From Rhodanobacter sp. 7MK24 (GTDB lineage: Bacteria > Pseudomonadota > Gammaproteobacteria > Xanthomonadales > Rhodanobacteraceae): a DNA stretch of 64,000 nt. Positions 44,569 through 52,873 of the stretch are shown here, in pieces; the first letter of the stretch is position 1; every line of letters starts with the position of its first letter. The DNA is taken from the NCBI RefSeq assembly GCF_014842995.1, contig NZ_JACYXL010000001.1:187183-251182 (forward strand), given 5' to 3'. The notes beneath the pieces were generated by a model. It was given only the letters and a program-made list of their open reading frames with translations, made no database searches and was not told the DNA's origin. The position numbers and the translations under genes were made by a program.

Positions 44569-45387
44569 GGTCTCCTTGTCCAGGGCGTCGGCCAGTTCCG
44601 CGCCGCGACGGGTGGCCGCGGCGACGGCACGGGCCGTGACGCGCGGCAGGTCGTCGGCAGCGAAACTTTCCAGCGCGGCCTGCGTGGTGCCGTTGGGCGA
44701 GGTGACGCGGCGGCGCAGTTCGGCGGGATCCTCGCCGCTTTCCACCAGCATGCGGCCTGCGCCCAGGCAGGTCTGCGCGGCCAGCGCGCGGGCGGTGTCG
44801 CGAGGCATGCCTTGTGCCACGGCGGCGTCTTCCAGCGCCTCGACCAGGGCGAAGAAGTAGGCGGGACCGGAACCGGAGAGCGCGGTGACGGTGTCCATCA
44901 GCGACTCGTCGGCGATCCAGCGGGTCAGGCCGGCGGCATCCATGATGTGTTGCGCCAGCGCCTTCTGGGCAGGGCTGACGCGGCCGTTGGCGCACAGGCC
45001 GGTGGCGCCGGCGCCGATCAAGGCGGGTGTGTTCGGCATGCAGCGCACGATGGGCAGGTTGCCCAGCCAGCGTTCCAGCTGGTCCAGCCGCACGCCGGCG
45101 GCGATCGAGATGACCAGCGGTCGCTGGCCCTGCATGGCCATGCGCAGCTCGGCCTGCACTTTGGGCATGGCCTGCGGCTTCACCGCCAGCACGATCACCT
45201 CGGCGTCGGCCACGGCCAGCCGGTTCTCGGCAAAAGTGGCTATGCCGAAGTCATGGCCCAGCTTGTCGCGCGTCTCGGCCAGCGGTTCGGCCACGCGGAT
45301 GTCGGCGGGCGCCAGGCCGGTGGCGAGCAGGCCGCCGATCAGGCTGCGTGCCATGTTGCCGCCGCCGACGAAGGCGATACGTGTCAT
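44566..45387 (-). CDS. proC: Pyrroline-5-carboxylate reductase
   Basis: Last enzyme of proline synthesis (273 residues), NAD(P)H-dependent. Rossmann motif IAFVGGGNMARSLIGGLL at 4-21, the segment CMPNTPALIGAGATGL at about 115-130, and the P5C-binding ALSGSGPAYFFALVEAL at about 162-178 with the helix RRRVTSPNGTTQAALESF. Start 45387 (MTRIAFVG) chosen over ATG 45420. The TAG stop is the last three bases of the inverted-repeat element. Divergent from pilT by 259 nt; yggS, usually between them, is absent. Confidence 0.95.
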   Translation of the reverse strand: MTRIAFVGGGNMARSLIGGLLATGLAPADIRVAEPLAETRDKLGHDFGIATFAENRLAVADAEVIVLAVKPQAMPKVQAELRMAMQGQRPLVISIAAGVRLDQLERWLGNLPIVRCMPNTPALIGAGATGLCANGRVSPAQKALAQHIMDAAGLTRWIADESLMDTVTALSGSGPAYFFALVEALEDAAVAQGMPRDTARALAAQTCLGAGRMLVESGEDPAELRRRVTSPNGTTQAALESFAADDLPRVTARAVAAATRRGAELADALDKET

Positions 45388-45481
45388 GAAGGCACCTGGG
45401 TTGGGGGGGAACGGTCGCATACCTTACCGGAGTGGGCGTCGTCCTGGGGTGCCGCGGTTTCGGTGACGCGGTGCGCAAACC

Positions 45482-45506
45482 GGGGCGAAGGCTGGCCGTT
45501 CGCCCC
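45482..45506. other. Hairpin in the 259-nt proC/pilT divergent gap
   Basis: GGGGCGAA (45482-45489), loop GGCTGGCCG, TTCGCCCC (45499-45506): a perfect 8-bp stem. It is probably a regulatory or leader hairpin for pilT, or part of a divergent promoter; a possible -10 box TAGTAT lies after it. The rest of the gap (45388-45646) shows nothing else I recognise. Confidence 0.3.
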
Positions 45507-45646
45507 GTGCCGCGAGTAGTATCGACTCGCTGCAAGGGGGGGATGGCCAGAGGTGTCCGCGCGTCGGTGGCGCGCCGCGTCCGCGCATCGTCCTTTCGCC
45601 GCAGCCATTGCCACAGCATCCGACGACTGGTCGAGGGGAACCACAG

Positions 45647-46684
45647 ATGGATATCGCCGAACTGCTTGCCTTCTCGGTGAAGAACAAGGCTTCGGACCTG
45701 CACCTGTCCGCGGGCCTGCCGCCGATGATCCGCGTCGACGGCGACGTGCGCCGCATAAACATTCCCGCGCTGGAGCACAAGCAGGTGCACTCGCTGGTGT
45801 ACGACATCATGTCGGACAAGCAGCGGCGCGATTACGAGGAGTTCCTGGAGACCGACTTCTCGTTCGAGATCCCTGGCCTTGCCCGTTTCCGCGTCAATGC
45901 GTTCACCCAGAATCGCGGTTCCGGTGCGGTGTTCCGTACCATTCCGTCCGAAGTGCTGACGCTGGAGGATCTCGCCTGCCCGCGCGTGTTCAAGGAGCTG
46001 ATCGAACAGCCGCAGGGCCTGATCCTGGTGACCGGTCCCACCGGCTCGGGCAAGTCCACCACGCTGGCGGCGATGGTCGACCACATCAACAAGAACGAAT
46101 ACGGGCACATGCTCACGATCGAGGATCCGATCGAGTTCGTGCACACCTCGCAGAAGTGCCTGGTCAACCAGCGCGAAGTCCACCGCGACACGCATGGCTT
46201 CAACGAGGCGCTGCGTTCGGCGCTGCGCGAAGACCCGGACTACATCCTCGTCGGCGAATTGCGCGACCTGGAAACCATCCGGCTGGCGCTCACCGCCGCG
46301 GAAACCGGCCACCTGGTGTTCGCCACCGTACATACCAGCTCGGCGGCCAAGACCATCGACCGCATCATCGACGTATTCCCCGCGGGCGAAAAGCCGATGG
46401 TGCGCTCGATGCTGTCCGAGTCGCTGCGCGCGGTGATCTCGCAGTCGCTGCTGAAGAAGACCGGCGGCGGCCGCATCGCGGCGCACGAGATCATGGTCGC
46501 GGTGCCCGCCATCCGCAACCTGATCCGCGAAGACAAGGTGGCGCAGATGTATTCGGCGATCCAGACCGGCCAGCAGTTCGGCATGCAGACGCTGGACCAA
46601 TGCCTGCAGGACCTGGTGAAGCGTGGCCTGGTGTCGCGCCAGGAAGCGGGCAGCTATGCCAAGAACAAGGATCTGTTCAAGTAA
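45647..46684 (+). CDS. pilT: Type IV pilus retraction ATPase PilT
   Basis: Hexameric cytoplasmic ATPase that powers retraction of type IV pili for twitching motility (345 residues). N-terminal PAS-like domain (1-100), Walker A GPTGSGKST at about 130-138, Asp box ECGDPIEFVHTSQ-like IEDPIEFVHT near 160-170, Walker B LVGELRD near 203-209, His box HTSSAAKTIDRIIDVFP at about 230-246, and the PilT-specific AIRNLIRE motif near 290-297 needed for retraction. RBS GAGGGGAA precedes the ATG. Followed by pilU. Confidence 0.97.
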   Translation: MDIAELLAFSVKNKASDLHLSAGLPPMIRVDGDVRRINIPALEHKQVHSLVYDIMSDKQRRDYEEFLETDFSFEIPGLARFRVNAFTQNRGSGAVFRTIPSEVLTLEDLACPRVFKELIEQPQGLILVTGPTGSGKSTTLAAMVDHINKNEYGHMLTIEDPIEFVHTSQKCLVNQREVHRDTHGFNEALRSALREDPDYILVGELRDLETIRLALTAAETGHLVFATVHTSSAAKTIDRIIDVFPAGEKPMVRSMLSESLRAVISQSLLKKTGGGRIAAHEIMVAVPAIRNLIREDKVAQMYSAIQTGQQFGMQTLDQCLQDLVKRGLVSRQEAGSYAKNKDLFK

Positions 46685-46692
46685 GTAATGGA

Positions 46693-46740
46693 ATAGCAGA
46701 TGGGGCGCGGGGAATGGGGGTCGACACCCCGCGCTGCTAT
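46693..46740 (+). other. Hairpin in the pilT-pilU spacer
   Basis: Outer arms ATAGCAG (46693-46699) and CTGCTAT (46734-46740), inner arms GCGCGGGG (46705-46712) and CCCCGCGC (46727-46734). The loop is 14 nt. Lies 10 nt after the pilT stop in a 131-nt spacer before pilU. No T-run follows. It could lower readthrough or protect the pilT transcript end and uncouple PilT and PilU levels. Confidence 0.5.
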
Positions 46741-46815
46741 GCCCCGGCTCCACGGGGCGGTGGGTTTCGCGTTTGGCGAGCCCTGGGCTCCACCTTTTGA
46801 CTCCCGGACAAAGCC

Positions 46816-47982
46816 ATGAGCGACTTCGACTTCACTTCCTTCCTCAAGCTGATGGTGCACAAACAGGCTTCCGACCTGTTCATCACCGCGGGTGTGGCGC
46901 CGTCGATGAAGGTGCAGGGCCGCATCGTGCCGATCACGCAGAGCCCGCTGTCCATGCAGCAGTCGCGCGACATGGTGCTCAACGTGATGACGCCCTCGCA
47001 GCGCGAGGAGTTCGAGAAGACCCACGAGTGCCAGTTCGCGATCTCCGCACAAGGGGTGGGCCGATTCCGCGTGTCGTGCTTCTACCAGCGCAATTGCGTG
47101 GGCATGGTGCTGCGCCGGATCGAGTCGAAGATCCCCACCATCGAGGAGCTGACCCTGCCGCCGGTGATCAAGCAACTGGCGATGACCAAGCGCGGCATCA
47201 TCATCTTCGTGGGCGGTACCGGCACCGGCAAATCCACCTCGCTGGCCTCGATGATCGGCTACCGCAATGCCAATTCGACCGGCCACATCATCACCATCGA
47301 GGACCCGATCGAATACGTGCACAAGCACGAGGGCTGCATCATCACCCAGCGCGAGATCGGCATCGACACCGACAGCTGGGAGAACGCGCTGAAGAACACC
47401 CTGCGCCAGGCGCCCGACGTGATCATGATCGGCGAAGTGCGCACGCGCGAGACGATGGAGCACGCGATCAATTTCTCCGAGACCGGCCACCTGTGCCTGT
47501 GTACGCTGCACGCGAACAATGCCAACCAGGCGATGGACCGCATCCTGCATTTCTTCCCCGAGGATCGTCGCCAGCAACTGTTCATGGACCTGTCGCTGAA
47601 CCTCAAAGGCGTGGTGGCGCAGCAGCTGATCCCCACGCCTGACGGCAAGGCGCGACGCGTGGCGGTGGAAGTGCTGCTGGGCACGCCGCTGGTGCAGGAC
47701 TACATCCGCCAGGGCGAGATCCACAAGCTCAAGGACGTGATGAAGGAATCCAACCTGCTCGGCATGAAGACGTTCGACCAGAGCCTGGTCGAGCTGTACC
47801 ACGCCGGCGAGATCAGCTACGAGGACGCACTGCGCCACGCCGACAGCTCGAACGAAGTGCGTCTGCGCATCAAGCTGGCGCACGGTGGCGATGCGCACAC
47901 GTTGTCGCAGGGTCTGGAAGGCGTGGAGGTGGAGCAGCCTCGCGGTGGCGACAGTTTCGGCGGCGGTTTGCTGCAACGTTGA
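46816..47982 (+). CDS. pilU: Type IV pilus retraction ATPase PilU
   Basis: PilT-dependent accessory retraction ATPase (388 residues). Walker A GGTGTGKSTS near residues 133-142, Asp box TIEDPIEYVHKHEGC near 164-178, Walker B VIMIGEVRTRETME near 206-219, His box LCTLHANNANQAMDRILHFFP near 229-249. The C-terminal tail of about 30 residues (RLRIKLAHGGDAHTLSQGLEGVEVEQP) is the PilU-type extension lacking in PilT. Second gene of the pilT-pilU pair, followed by a REP and a strong bidirectional terminator. Confidence 0.96.
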   Translation: MSDFDFTSFLKLMVHKQASDLFITAGVAPSMKVQGRIVPITQSPLSMQQSRDMVLNVMTPSQREEFEKTHECQFAISAQGVGRFRVSCFYQRNCVGMVLRRIESKIPTIEELTLPPVIKQLAMTKRGIIIFVGGTGTGKSTSLASMIGYRNANSTGHIITIEDPIEYVHKHEGCIITQREIGIDTDSWENALKNTLRQAPDVIMIGEVRTRETMEHAINFSETGHLCLCTLHANNANQAMDRILHFFPEDRRQQLFMDLSLNLKGVVAQQLIPTPDGKARRVAVEVLLGTPLVQDYIRQGEIHKLKDVMKESNLLGMKTFDQSLVELYHAGEISYEDALRHADSSNEVRLRIKLAHGGDAHTLSQGLEGVEVEQPRGGDSFGGGLLQR

Positions 47983-47995
47983 ACCATGCCTGCCA

Positions 47996-48072
47996 GTAGG
48001 AGCGCACCCTGTGCGCGAAAGCTTTTGCCTTGATCGAAGCGCAAGGCAGTCGCGCACAGGGTGGGCTCCTAC
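47996..48072. repeat. REP palindrome (GTAG type) after pilU
   Basis: 77-nt imperfect palindrome: GTAGGAGCGCACCCTGTGCG... paired with ...CGCGCACAGGGTGGGCTCCTAC, loop region GCTTTTGCCTTGATCGAAGC. Shares its arms with the REP at 5007-5084. It lies between pilU and a terminator; the pilU stop is 13 nt upstream, not inside the element. No RAYT gene in the window. Confidence 0.87.
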
Positions 48073-48082
48073 AGATGCGTGG

Positions 48083-48119
48083 AAAAGAAGAAGGCGCCCA
48101 TTGGGCGCCTTCTTCTTTT
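48083..48119. terminator. Perfect bidirectional terminator between pilU and the lipoprotein gene
   Basis: AAAAGAAGAAGGCGCCCA (48083-48100) and TGGGCGCCTTCTTCTTTT (48102-48119) are exact reverse complements, giving an 18-bp stem with A-run on one side and T-run on the other. It ends transcription of pilU on the plus strand and of the reverse-strand lipoprotein gene (stop at 48138-48140). Confidence 0.9.
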
Positions 48120-48137
48120 CGTTCGCGCAACTCCAAA

Positions 48138-49937
48138 TTACTGCTTGAGCGTCGTGTGGCTGGTGACGACGATTCCGCTGTCGGTCACATGCATTTCGGC
48201 ATCAATGCCGTCCACGCGCTGCGCCTGCGCTTCCATCGCGGCGAATTGCGCCTTGCTGCGGGCGGCATCGGCGGCGGCCTGCGCGGCTTCGTTGGCCGGC
48301 GAGGGTTCGCCATTGGCAGGGGGTTCGTCGTTCTTGCTCATTTCCGCGGCAGCGGCGGCGAGGCTGTCGGATTTCTTCTCCATGAACTTCAGCCAGTCCA
48401 GGTACATCGCTCCGGAGAGGTGCATGCGCGCCATCTGGCCGGGTTCGCCCGACGCATCGTGCAAGGTGCCAGCGAGCTTGGCGTCTTCGCCAGAGCCGAT
48501 GCCAAGTGCGAGCGCTTTGTCGCCGCTGGCCAGCCAGCTCGGCTGGCCGAGCATGCCGGTCACATCCTTCGGCAGGGCCACCGGTGCGGCATTGGCGGCT
48601 GTCTTCACCGTGGCCAATGCGGGGACCATCATCTGGCCGGTGGCGAGCAGGCCGGCGGGGTCACTGGTGCCCAGCACGATGCGGCCGGTGAAGTCGGGCA
48701 GGCTGCTGGTGCTGTCGGTGCCCAGCGTGTCCAGCGCGACACGCAGGCCGAGCAGGTTGCCGAACGGCGGGATGGCCGTCTTCGGCAGCGCGTCGCCCAG
48801 CTTGGCAAAGCTGTCGTTGAGGTCGGTGAGCATGGGGCAGGCGAACGGCTTGGCCGCCACCGCTTCGGCCTGTGCCGACCAGAACGTGCGCAGGGCGGCC
48901 ACCGGCAGGGCGAGACTGAAGTCGAACGGTGCCGTACTGGCGCCGCTACCCAACCCCGGCAATTCCACCTTGAGGCCGCTGAAGGCCTTGGCGATGTCAT
49001 CGGCCAGTGCGAGGTCGAAGCGCGCGTCCTGGTGTGTGGCATCCAGCCTCGTGTAGCCGAAGCTCATGGCCGGCACGCGCGCGGCAATGCGGCTGGCTTC
49101 GGGGGCGCAGTCGGGCGAGTTCTTCAGCAGGTTCGCCACCGGCTCGCCAGTCTGGGCCGACTCGGCGCTGGCACGGGCCTTCTCCACCGCGGCGACCAGC
49201 GGATCGGAGCCTGTGAGCACCAGCGGCAGCGCACGGGTGAGGTCGAACTGGCCCACCAGCCACTTCGCATAACCCTTGTCACTGGCCAGTGTGTCGAGGC
49301 GGCCGTCGTCCTGCAGACTCTTCGCCGGGCGGTCCAGGCCCAGCGTCTGGCGCAGCAGCGGCGTGGCGGCGTCGGCCGGGAGCAGGGCGCCCACCATCTG
49401 CTTGCCGACCACGGCCAGCACCAGCTCCGCGCCGGAGGCAGGGAACACGTGCAGGCGGTAGGTCTGCTTGCCGATGGTGGCGGTGTCCAGCTTCTTGCCG
49501 TAGGCGGTTTCAAGCCGGGCTACGAAGCCATCGAAGGCAGCCGGGTCGCTCAGTTCGACGCGCAGCACCGGCGCCATGCCTTCGCCGTACAGCGCGAAGC
49601 GGCCCTTGAGGTCGAAGCCGGTGGACTGGGCGAAGCCTTCCACGGTCTTGCCCTTGTACTCGGCGGCGAAGGCCTGCACGAGGCGCGCGGCGTCAGGGTC
49701 GCTGGCCTGCAGGCGGGTCGCATAGGCCTCCATCTGCGCGACCTGCGACGGCAGCTGCAGATTGGCCTGGGCGAGCAGCGCCTTGCGGGTGTCGTCGTCC
49801 AGCACGGCCAGGTTGGCGGCCACGTAGGGCGTATCCGCGGGCACGAAGGCCAGCGGTGCGTCCTTGTCCTTGTGCGAGCAGGCCGCCAATGCGGCGCAGG
49901 CCAGACCCAGCGCGATGAAGCGCGTCCTCGATTGCAT
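48138..49937 (-). CDS. Large predicted lipoprotein of unknown function in the pil locus
   Basis: 599-residue protein with a lipoprotein signal ending ALAAC (Cys20), then SHKDKDAPLAFVPADTPYVAANL. No catalytic motif is recognised. The protein has a repeated alternating strand-helix pattern with many ALP-rich segments, a long Ala/Asn/Gln/Glu-rich low-complexity stretch near 540-575, and a C-terminal MHVTDSGIVVTSHT. An anchored periplasmic role is inferred. The gene stands alone between pilU and pyrB, where P. aeruginosa has other genes. Conserved function unknown. Confidence 0.65.
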   Translation of the reverse strand: MQSRTRFIALGLACAALAACSHKDKDAPLAFVPADTPYVAANLAVLDDDTRKALLAQANLQLPSQVAQMEAYATRLQASDPDAARLVQAFAAEYKGKTVEGFAQSTGFDLKGRFALYGEGMAPVLRVELSDPAAFDGFVARLETAYGKKLDTATIGKQTYRLHVFPASGAELVLAVVGKQMVGALLPADAATPLLRQTLGLDRPAKSLQDDGRLDTLASDKGYAKWLVGQFDLTRALPLVLTGSDPLVAAVEKARASAESAQTGEPVANLLKNSPDCAPEASRIAARVPAMSFGYTRLDATHQDARFDLALADDIAKAFSGLKVELPGLGSGASTAPFDFSLALPVAALRTFWSAQAEAVAAKPFACPMLTDLNDSFAKLGDALPKTAIPPFGNLLGLRVALDTLGTDSTSSLPDFTGRIVLGTSDPAGLLATGQMMVPALATVKTAANAAPVALPKDVTGMLGQPSWLASGDKALALGIGSGEDAKLAGTLHDASGEPGQMARMHLSGAMYLDWLKFMEKKSDSLAAAAAEMSKNDEPPANGEPSPANEAAQAAADAARSKAQFAAMEAQAQRVDGIDAEMHVTDSGIVVTSHTTLKQ

Positions 49938-50046
49938 GGTGTTCCCCGGTAATGAAAGCCGTCGCAGGCATTATGCCCGTTTTGTATGCTTGTTGCGGTG
50001 CAAGATTAGGGCCGCCCGGCTGTCGGGCAGACCTATCCGCGGGTGT

Positions 50047-50973
50047 TCAACGTGCCAGCAGCTCGCCCAGCACGGCCATCCGCACGAACACGCCGTTGGC
50101 CACCTGCTCGAGGATGCGCGACTGTGCGCCGTCGGCCACCGCGTCGGCGATTTCGATGCCGCGGTTGAGCGGGCCTGGATGCATCACCAGGCAGCCCTTC
50201 GCGGCAAGGGCGAGGCGGCGGCTGTCGAGGCCGTAGTGGCGGAAGTAGGCAGCCTCGTCGGGCAGGTCGGTGGAGGCCATGCGCTCTTTCTGAAGGCGTA
50301 GCATGATCGCCACGTCGGCACCTGCGATGGCGCTGTCGAAATCCTCGGTAAGGCGGCATTGCGGGAGTTCGTCCGCTTCCGGCAGCAGTGCGGCGGGCCC
50401 GCACAAGCGGATTTCGCCCACGCCCAGCGCGGCGAGCGCGTGCACGTCCGAGCGCGCCACGCGCGAGTGGCGGATGTCGCCGCAGATCGTCACAACGAGA
50501 TTCTCGAAATCCGGCCGGTGCTGGCGGATGGTCAGCGCATCGAGCAGGCCCTGGGTGGGATGGGCGCGGTTGCCGTCGCCGGCATTGATGACCGACACGC
50601 CGCTCATCGCATGGCGCACCAGTTCCTCCGGTGTGCCGGACACCTTGTGGCGCACGACGATGGCATCGAGGTGCATGGCCTCCAGCGTGTGCAAGGTGTC
50701 GTAGAGCGCTTCACCCTTGGTGGTGGAAGAGAAGCCGATGTCGAAGTTCACCACGTCGGCGCCGAGCCGGCGCGCGGCCAGCTCGAACGAGGTGCGCGTG
50801 CGCGTGGACGGTTCGAAGAACAGGTTGAGCACGGTGCGCCCGGCCAGCGTGTCCAGCTTGCGGGTGCCATGCGCGCAGGCGTCGCGCAGCGCGATGGCGC
50901 GGTCGAGCAGGTGCTCGATGCTGGCGCGTGGCAGGTGTTCCAGCGTGGTGAGGTGGCGCAGGCGTGGGCTCAT
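50047..50973 (-). CDS. pyrB: Aspartate carbamoyltransferase catalytic subunit
   Basis: Condenses carbamoyl phosphate and aspartate in de novo pyrimidine synthesis (308 residues). Carbamoyl-phosphate loop FFEPSTRTRTSFE at about 52-64, DGNRAHPTQGLLDALTI near 130-146, and the aspartate/CP loop MHPGPLNRG at about 264-272. Start 50973 overlaps the ruvX stop (ATGA). In P. aeruginosa a pyrR gene lies between ruvX and pyrB, and pyrC follows; neither is here. Confidence 0.95.
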   Translation of the reverse strand: MSPRLRHLTTLEHLPRASIEHLLDRAIALRDACAHGTRKLDTLAGRTVLNLFFEPSTRTRTSFELAARRLGADVVNFDIGFSSTTKGEALYDTLHTLEAMHLDAIVVRHKVSGTPEELVRHAMSGVSVINAGDGNRAHPTQGLLDALTIRQHRPDFENLVVTICGDIRHSRVARSDVHALAALGVGEIRLCGPAALLPEADELPQCRLTEDFDSAIAGADVAIMLRLQKERMASTDLPDEAAYFRHYGLDSRRLALAAKGCLVMHPGPLNRGIEIADAVADGAQSRILEQVANGVFVRMAVLGELLAR

Positions 50974-51422
50974 GGAGAGGATGCTTGGGCAGGGAAAGTT
51001 GAAGTGGTGTCGGCCAGCCAGCGTTCGAGGATCACGGCGGCGGCCTCGGCGTCGATGGTGGCGGTGTCGCGGCGGCGCTTGAGGCCGGCAGCGCGTGCGC
51101 CGGCAAAACGGCGTGCGGCTTCGTGCGAGCTGTGGCGTTCGTCCACCAGCGCAACGGCGGTGCCGTAGCGGGCCCCGAGTTGTTCGGCAAAGCGGCGGGC
51201 TCGGCGCGTGGCGGGCTGCTCCTCGCCGGCGAGTGTCAGCGGAAGGCCTACCACCAGGGCCTCGGGCAGCCATTGCGCCTGCATGGCATCGAGTGCGGGC
51301 CAGTCGGGCGAGCCGTCACGCATCGCCACCACGCCCAGCGCACGTGCACTGGCGGTAAGCGCATTGCCCACGGCGACGCCGATCAGCTTGCTGCCAACGT
51401 CGAAGCCGAAGGCGCAGTTCAT
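50970..51422 (-). CDS. ruvX: Holliday junction resolvase-like RuvX (YqgF)
   Basis: RNase H-fold nuclease (150 residues), implicated in 16S rRNA maturation and/or Holliday junction resolution. Active-site Asp in FGFDVGSKLIGVAVGN at 5-20, Glu/Arg region VVGLPLTLAGEEQPATRRARRFAEQL, conserved DERHSSHEAARRF (about 97-109) and the final acidic Asp in TIDAEAAAVILERWL (about 124-138). Overlaps yqgE and pyrB by ATGA-type overlaps, so these are one operon. Confidence 0.94.
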   Translation of the reverse strand: MNCAFGFDVGSKLIGVAVGNALTASARALGVVAMRDGSPDWPALDAMQAQWLPEALVVGLPLTLAGEEQPATRRARRFAEQLGARYGTAVALVDERHSSHEAARRFAGARAAGLKRRRDTATIDAEAAAVILERWLADTTSTFPAQASSP

Positions 51423-51988
51423 GCGTGGCCCGCGTAACCGGCGAGTTGCAGCGGATCGACGCCGACCAGGCCGGCGGCGGCGCTCCAGCGCTCCTCCAGC
51501 GGGGTATCGAAGATCACCCGTTCGCTGGCTTCCACGGTGAGCCACGCGTTGGCCATCAGCTCCTGTTCCAGCTGGCCGGCGTCCCAGCCTGCGTAGCCCA
51601 GCGCCATGATCGCCTGGCGCGGACCTTCGCCCGCGGCCATCGCCACCAGGATGTCGCGCGAGGTGGTCACCGACCACTGTGCGTTGATGCGATAGCTGGA
51701 ATCCCAGTGGCCCGGCTCGCGATGCAGCACGAAGCCGCGTTCCTGCTGCACCGGGCCGCCGATCAGCACCGGGGCGTCGACCAGATCGGGGTCGCTGCAC
51801 TCCAGTTTCATCTGCGCCAGCACGTCGCCGAAGCGGTAGTGCGAAAGCTGGTTTACCAGAAGGCCAACCGCGCCTTCCTCGTTGTGCTGGCAGAGCAGGG
51901 CCACCCCGCGCGAGAACGGCGGTTCGGCCAGGCCGGGCATGGCGATCAGGAAGTGGCCGGTGAGGGTAGGCGGTTCGGTGCGGCTCAT
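51419..51988 (-). CDS. yqgE: YqgE/AlgH family protein (UPF0301)
   Basis: DUF179 family protein (189 residues) with the family start TGHFLIAMPGLAEPPFSRGVALLCQHNEEGAVGLLVNQ at 10-46 and a later GPVQQERGFVLHREPG. Called AlgH in Pseudomonas and YqgE in E. coli; the biochemical role is not established. It always sits upstream of ruvX, as here, with a 4-nt overlap. Confidence 0.93.
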   Translation of the reverse strand: MSRTEPPTLTGHFLIAMPGLAEPPFSRGVALLCQHNEEGAVGLLVNQLSHYRFGDVLAQMKLECSDPDLVDAPVLIGGPVQQERGFVLHREPGHWDSSYRINAQWSVTTSRDILVAMAAGEGPRQAIMALGYAGWDAGQLEQELMANAWLTVEASERVIFDTPLEERWSAAAGLVGVDPLQLAGYAGHA

Positions 51989-52012
51989 GCGCGCATTGTA
52001 AACCGCCCGACG

Positions 52013-52873
52013 TTATTTGCTCCGCAGCACATTGCCGGGCAGGAACTGCCAGGTGCGCGTTATGTAGAGCTGGTCCACCTTCGCCTCGGGCGGCAGCGGG
52101 GGGAACGGCGCGGCCAGTTGCACGATGCGCTTGGCGGCGGCATCCAGCAGCGGCTGGCCGGAGCTCTGGATCACGTCGATGCTGCTGATGCTGCCGTCGC
52201 GATTGATGCATACGGTGAGCAGCAAGTCGCCATGCAATTCCCGCCGGCGTGCCTCTTCCGGATAGTTGAGGTTGCCCACCCGTTCGACGCGGTCGGACCA
52301 GCCGCGCATGTAGGCGGCATAGACGTATTCGCGGGTGTTGGCCGATATGTATTTCTTGCGCGGGCGCTTGGCGTAGTCCTCGATCGCCTGGCGCCGTTCG
52401 GCGGAGAGCTGCGCCATTTCCTGCTGGCGGCGCAGATCCTCGGCGGTAGGGGCATCCTGGGGCGGGACTTCGGTGTGGGCGGTGTCGCTGGCAACGCTGA
52501 AATTGCTTTGCCCGCTGGTGGTCACCATGCGCTGCGGAGTGGCCTCGCGGGGCAGAGGCGTGGCGGCTTCGGTCGACTGCATGGCCGTGCCCGGAAATGG
52601 CTTGGGCAACGCGCCGGAGAGCGGTTGCGACGGTCGCGCGGCCTGGTCGCTCTGGCCACCGCCGCGATTGTTCGCCTGCGCCAGGAAATCAGCCTGATCC
52701 GGCGCTTCCCGGTTGGCCACGTTGACGAGGGTGACGTCCAGCGTGGGCAGGCCCGGATCGATCTTGGCAAAATGAAAGGTGATGCCCAGCAGCAGCACGC
52801 CATGCAGCAGCAGCGAGAACAGCAGGGTGGCGCCGATGGGGGCGGCGCTGGGGCGTACGGCGGCAGGACTCAC
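52013..52873 (-). CDS. TonB family energy transducer protein
   Basis: 286-residue protein with an N-terminal membrane helix at about 13-33 (TLLFSLLLHGVLLLGITFHFA), a Pro/Gln/Ala-rich periplasmic middle of about 130 residues, a predicted coiled stretch (LRRQQEMAQLSAERRQAIEDYAKRPR, 147-172), and a TonB C-terminal domain (YISANTREYVYAAYMRGWSDRVERVGNLNYPEEARRRELHGDLLLTVCINRDGSISSI...). In P. aeruginosa the matching gene (tonB3) is needed for twitching motility. Overlaps gshB by ATGA. Confidence 0.88.
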   Translation of the reverse strand: MSPAAVRPSAAPIGATLLFSLLLHGVLLLGITFHFAKIDPGLPTLDVTLVNVANREAPDQADFLAQANNRGGGQSDQAARPSQPLSGALPKPFPGTAMQSTEAATPLPREATPQRMVTTSGQSNFSVASDTAHTEVPPQDAPTAEDLRRQQEMAQLSAERRQAIEDYAKRPRKKYISANTREYVYAAYMRGWSDRVERVGNLNYPEEARRRELHGDLLLTVCINRDGSISSIDVIQSSGQPLLDAAAKRIVQLAAPFPPLPPEAKVDQLYITRTWQFLPGNVLRSK

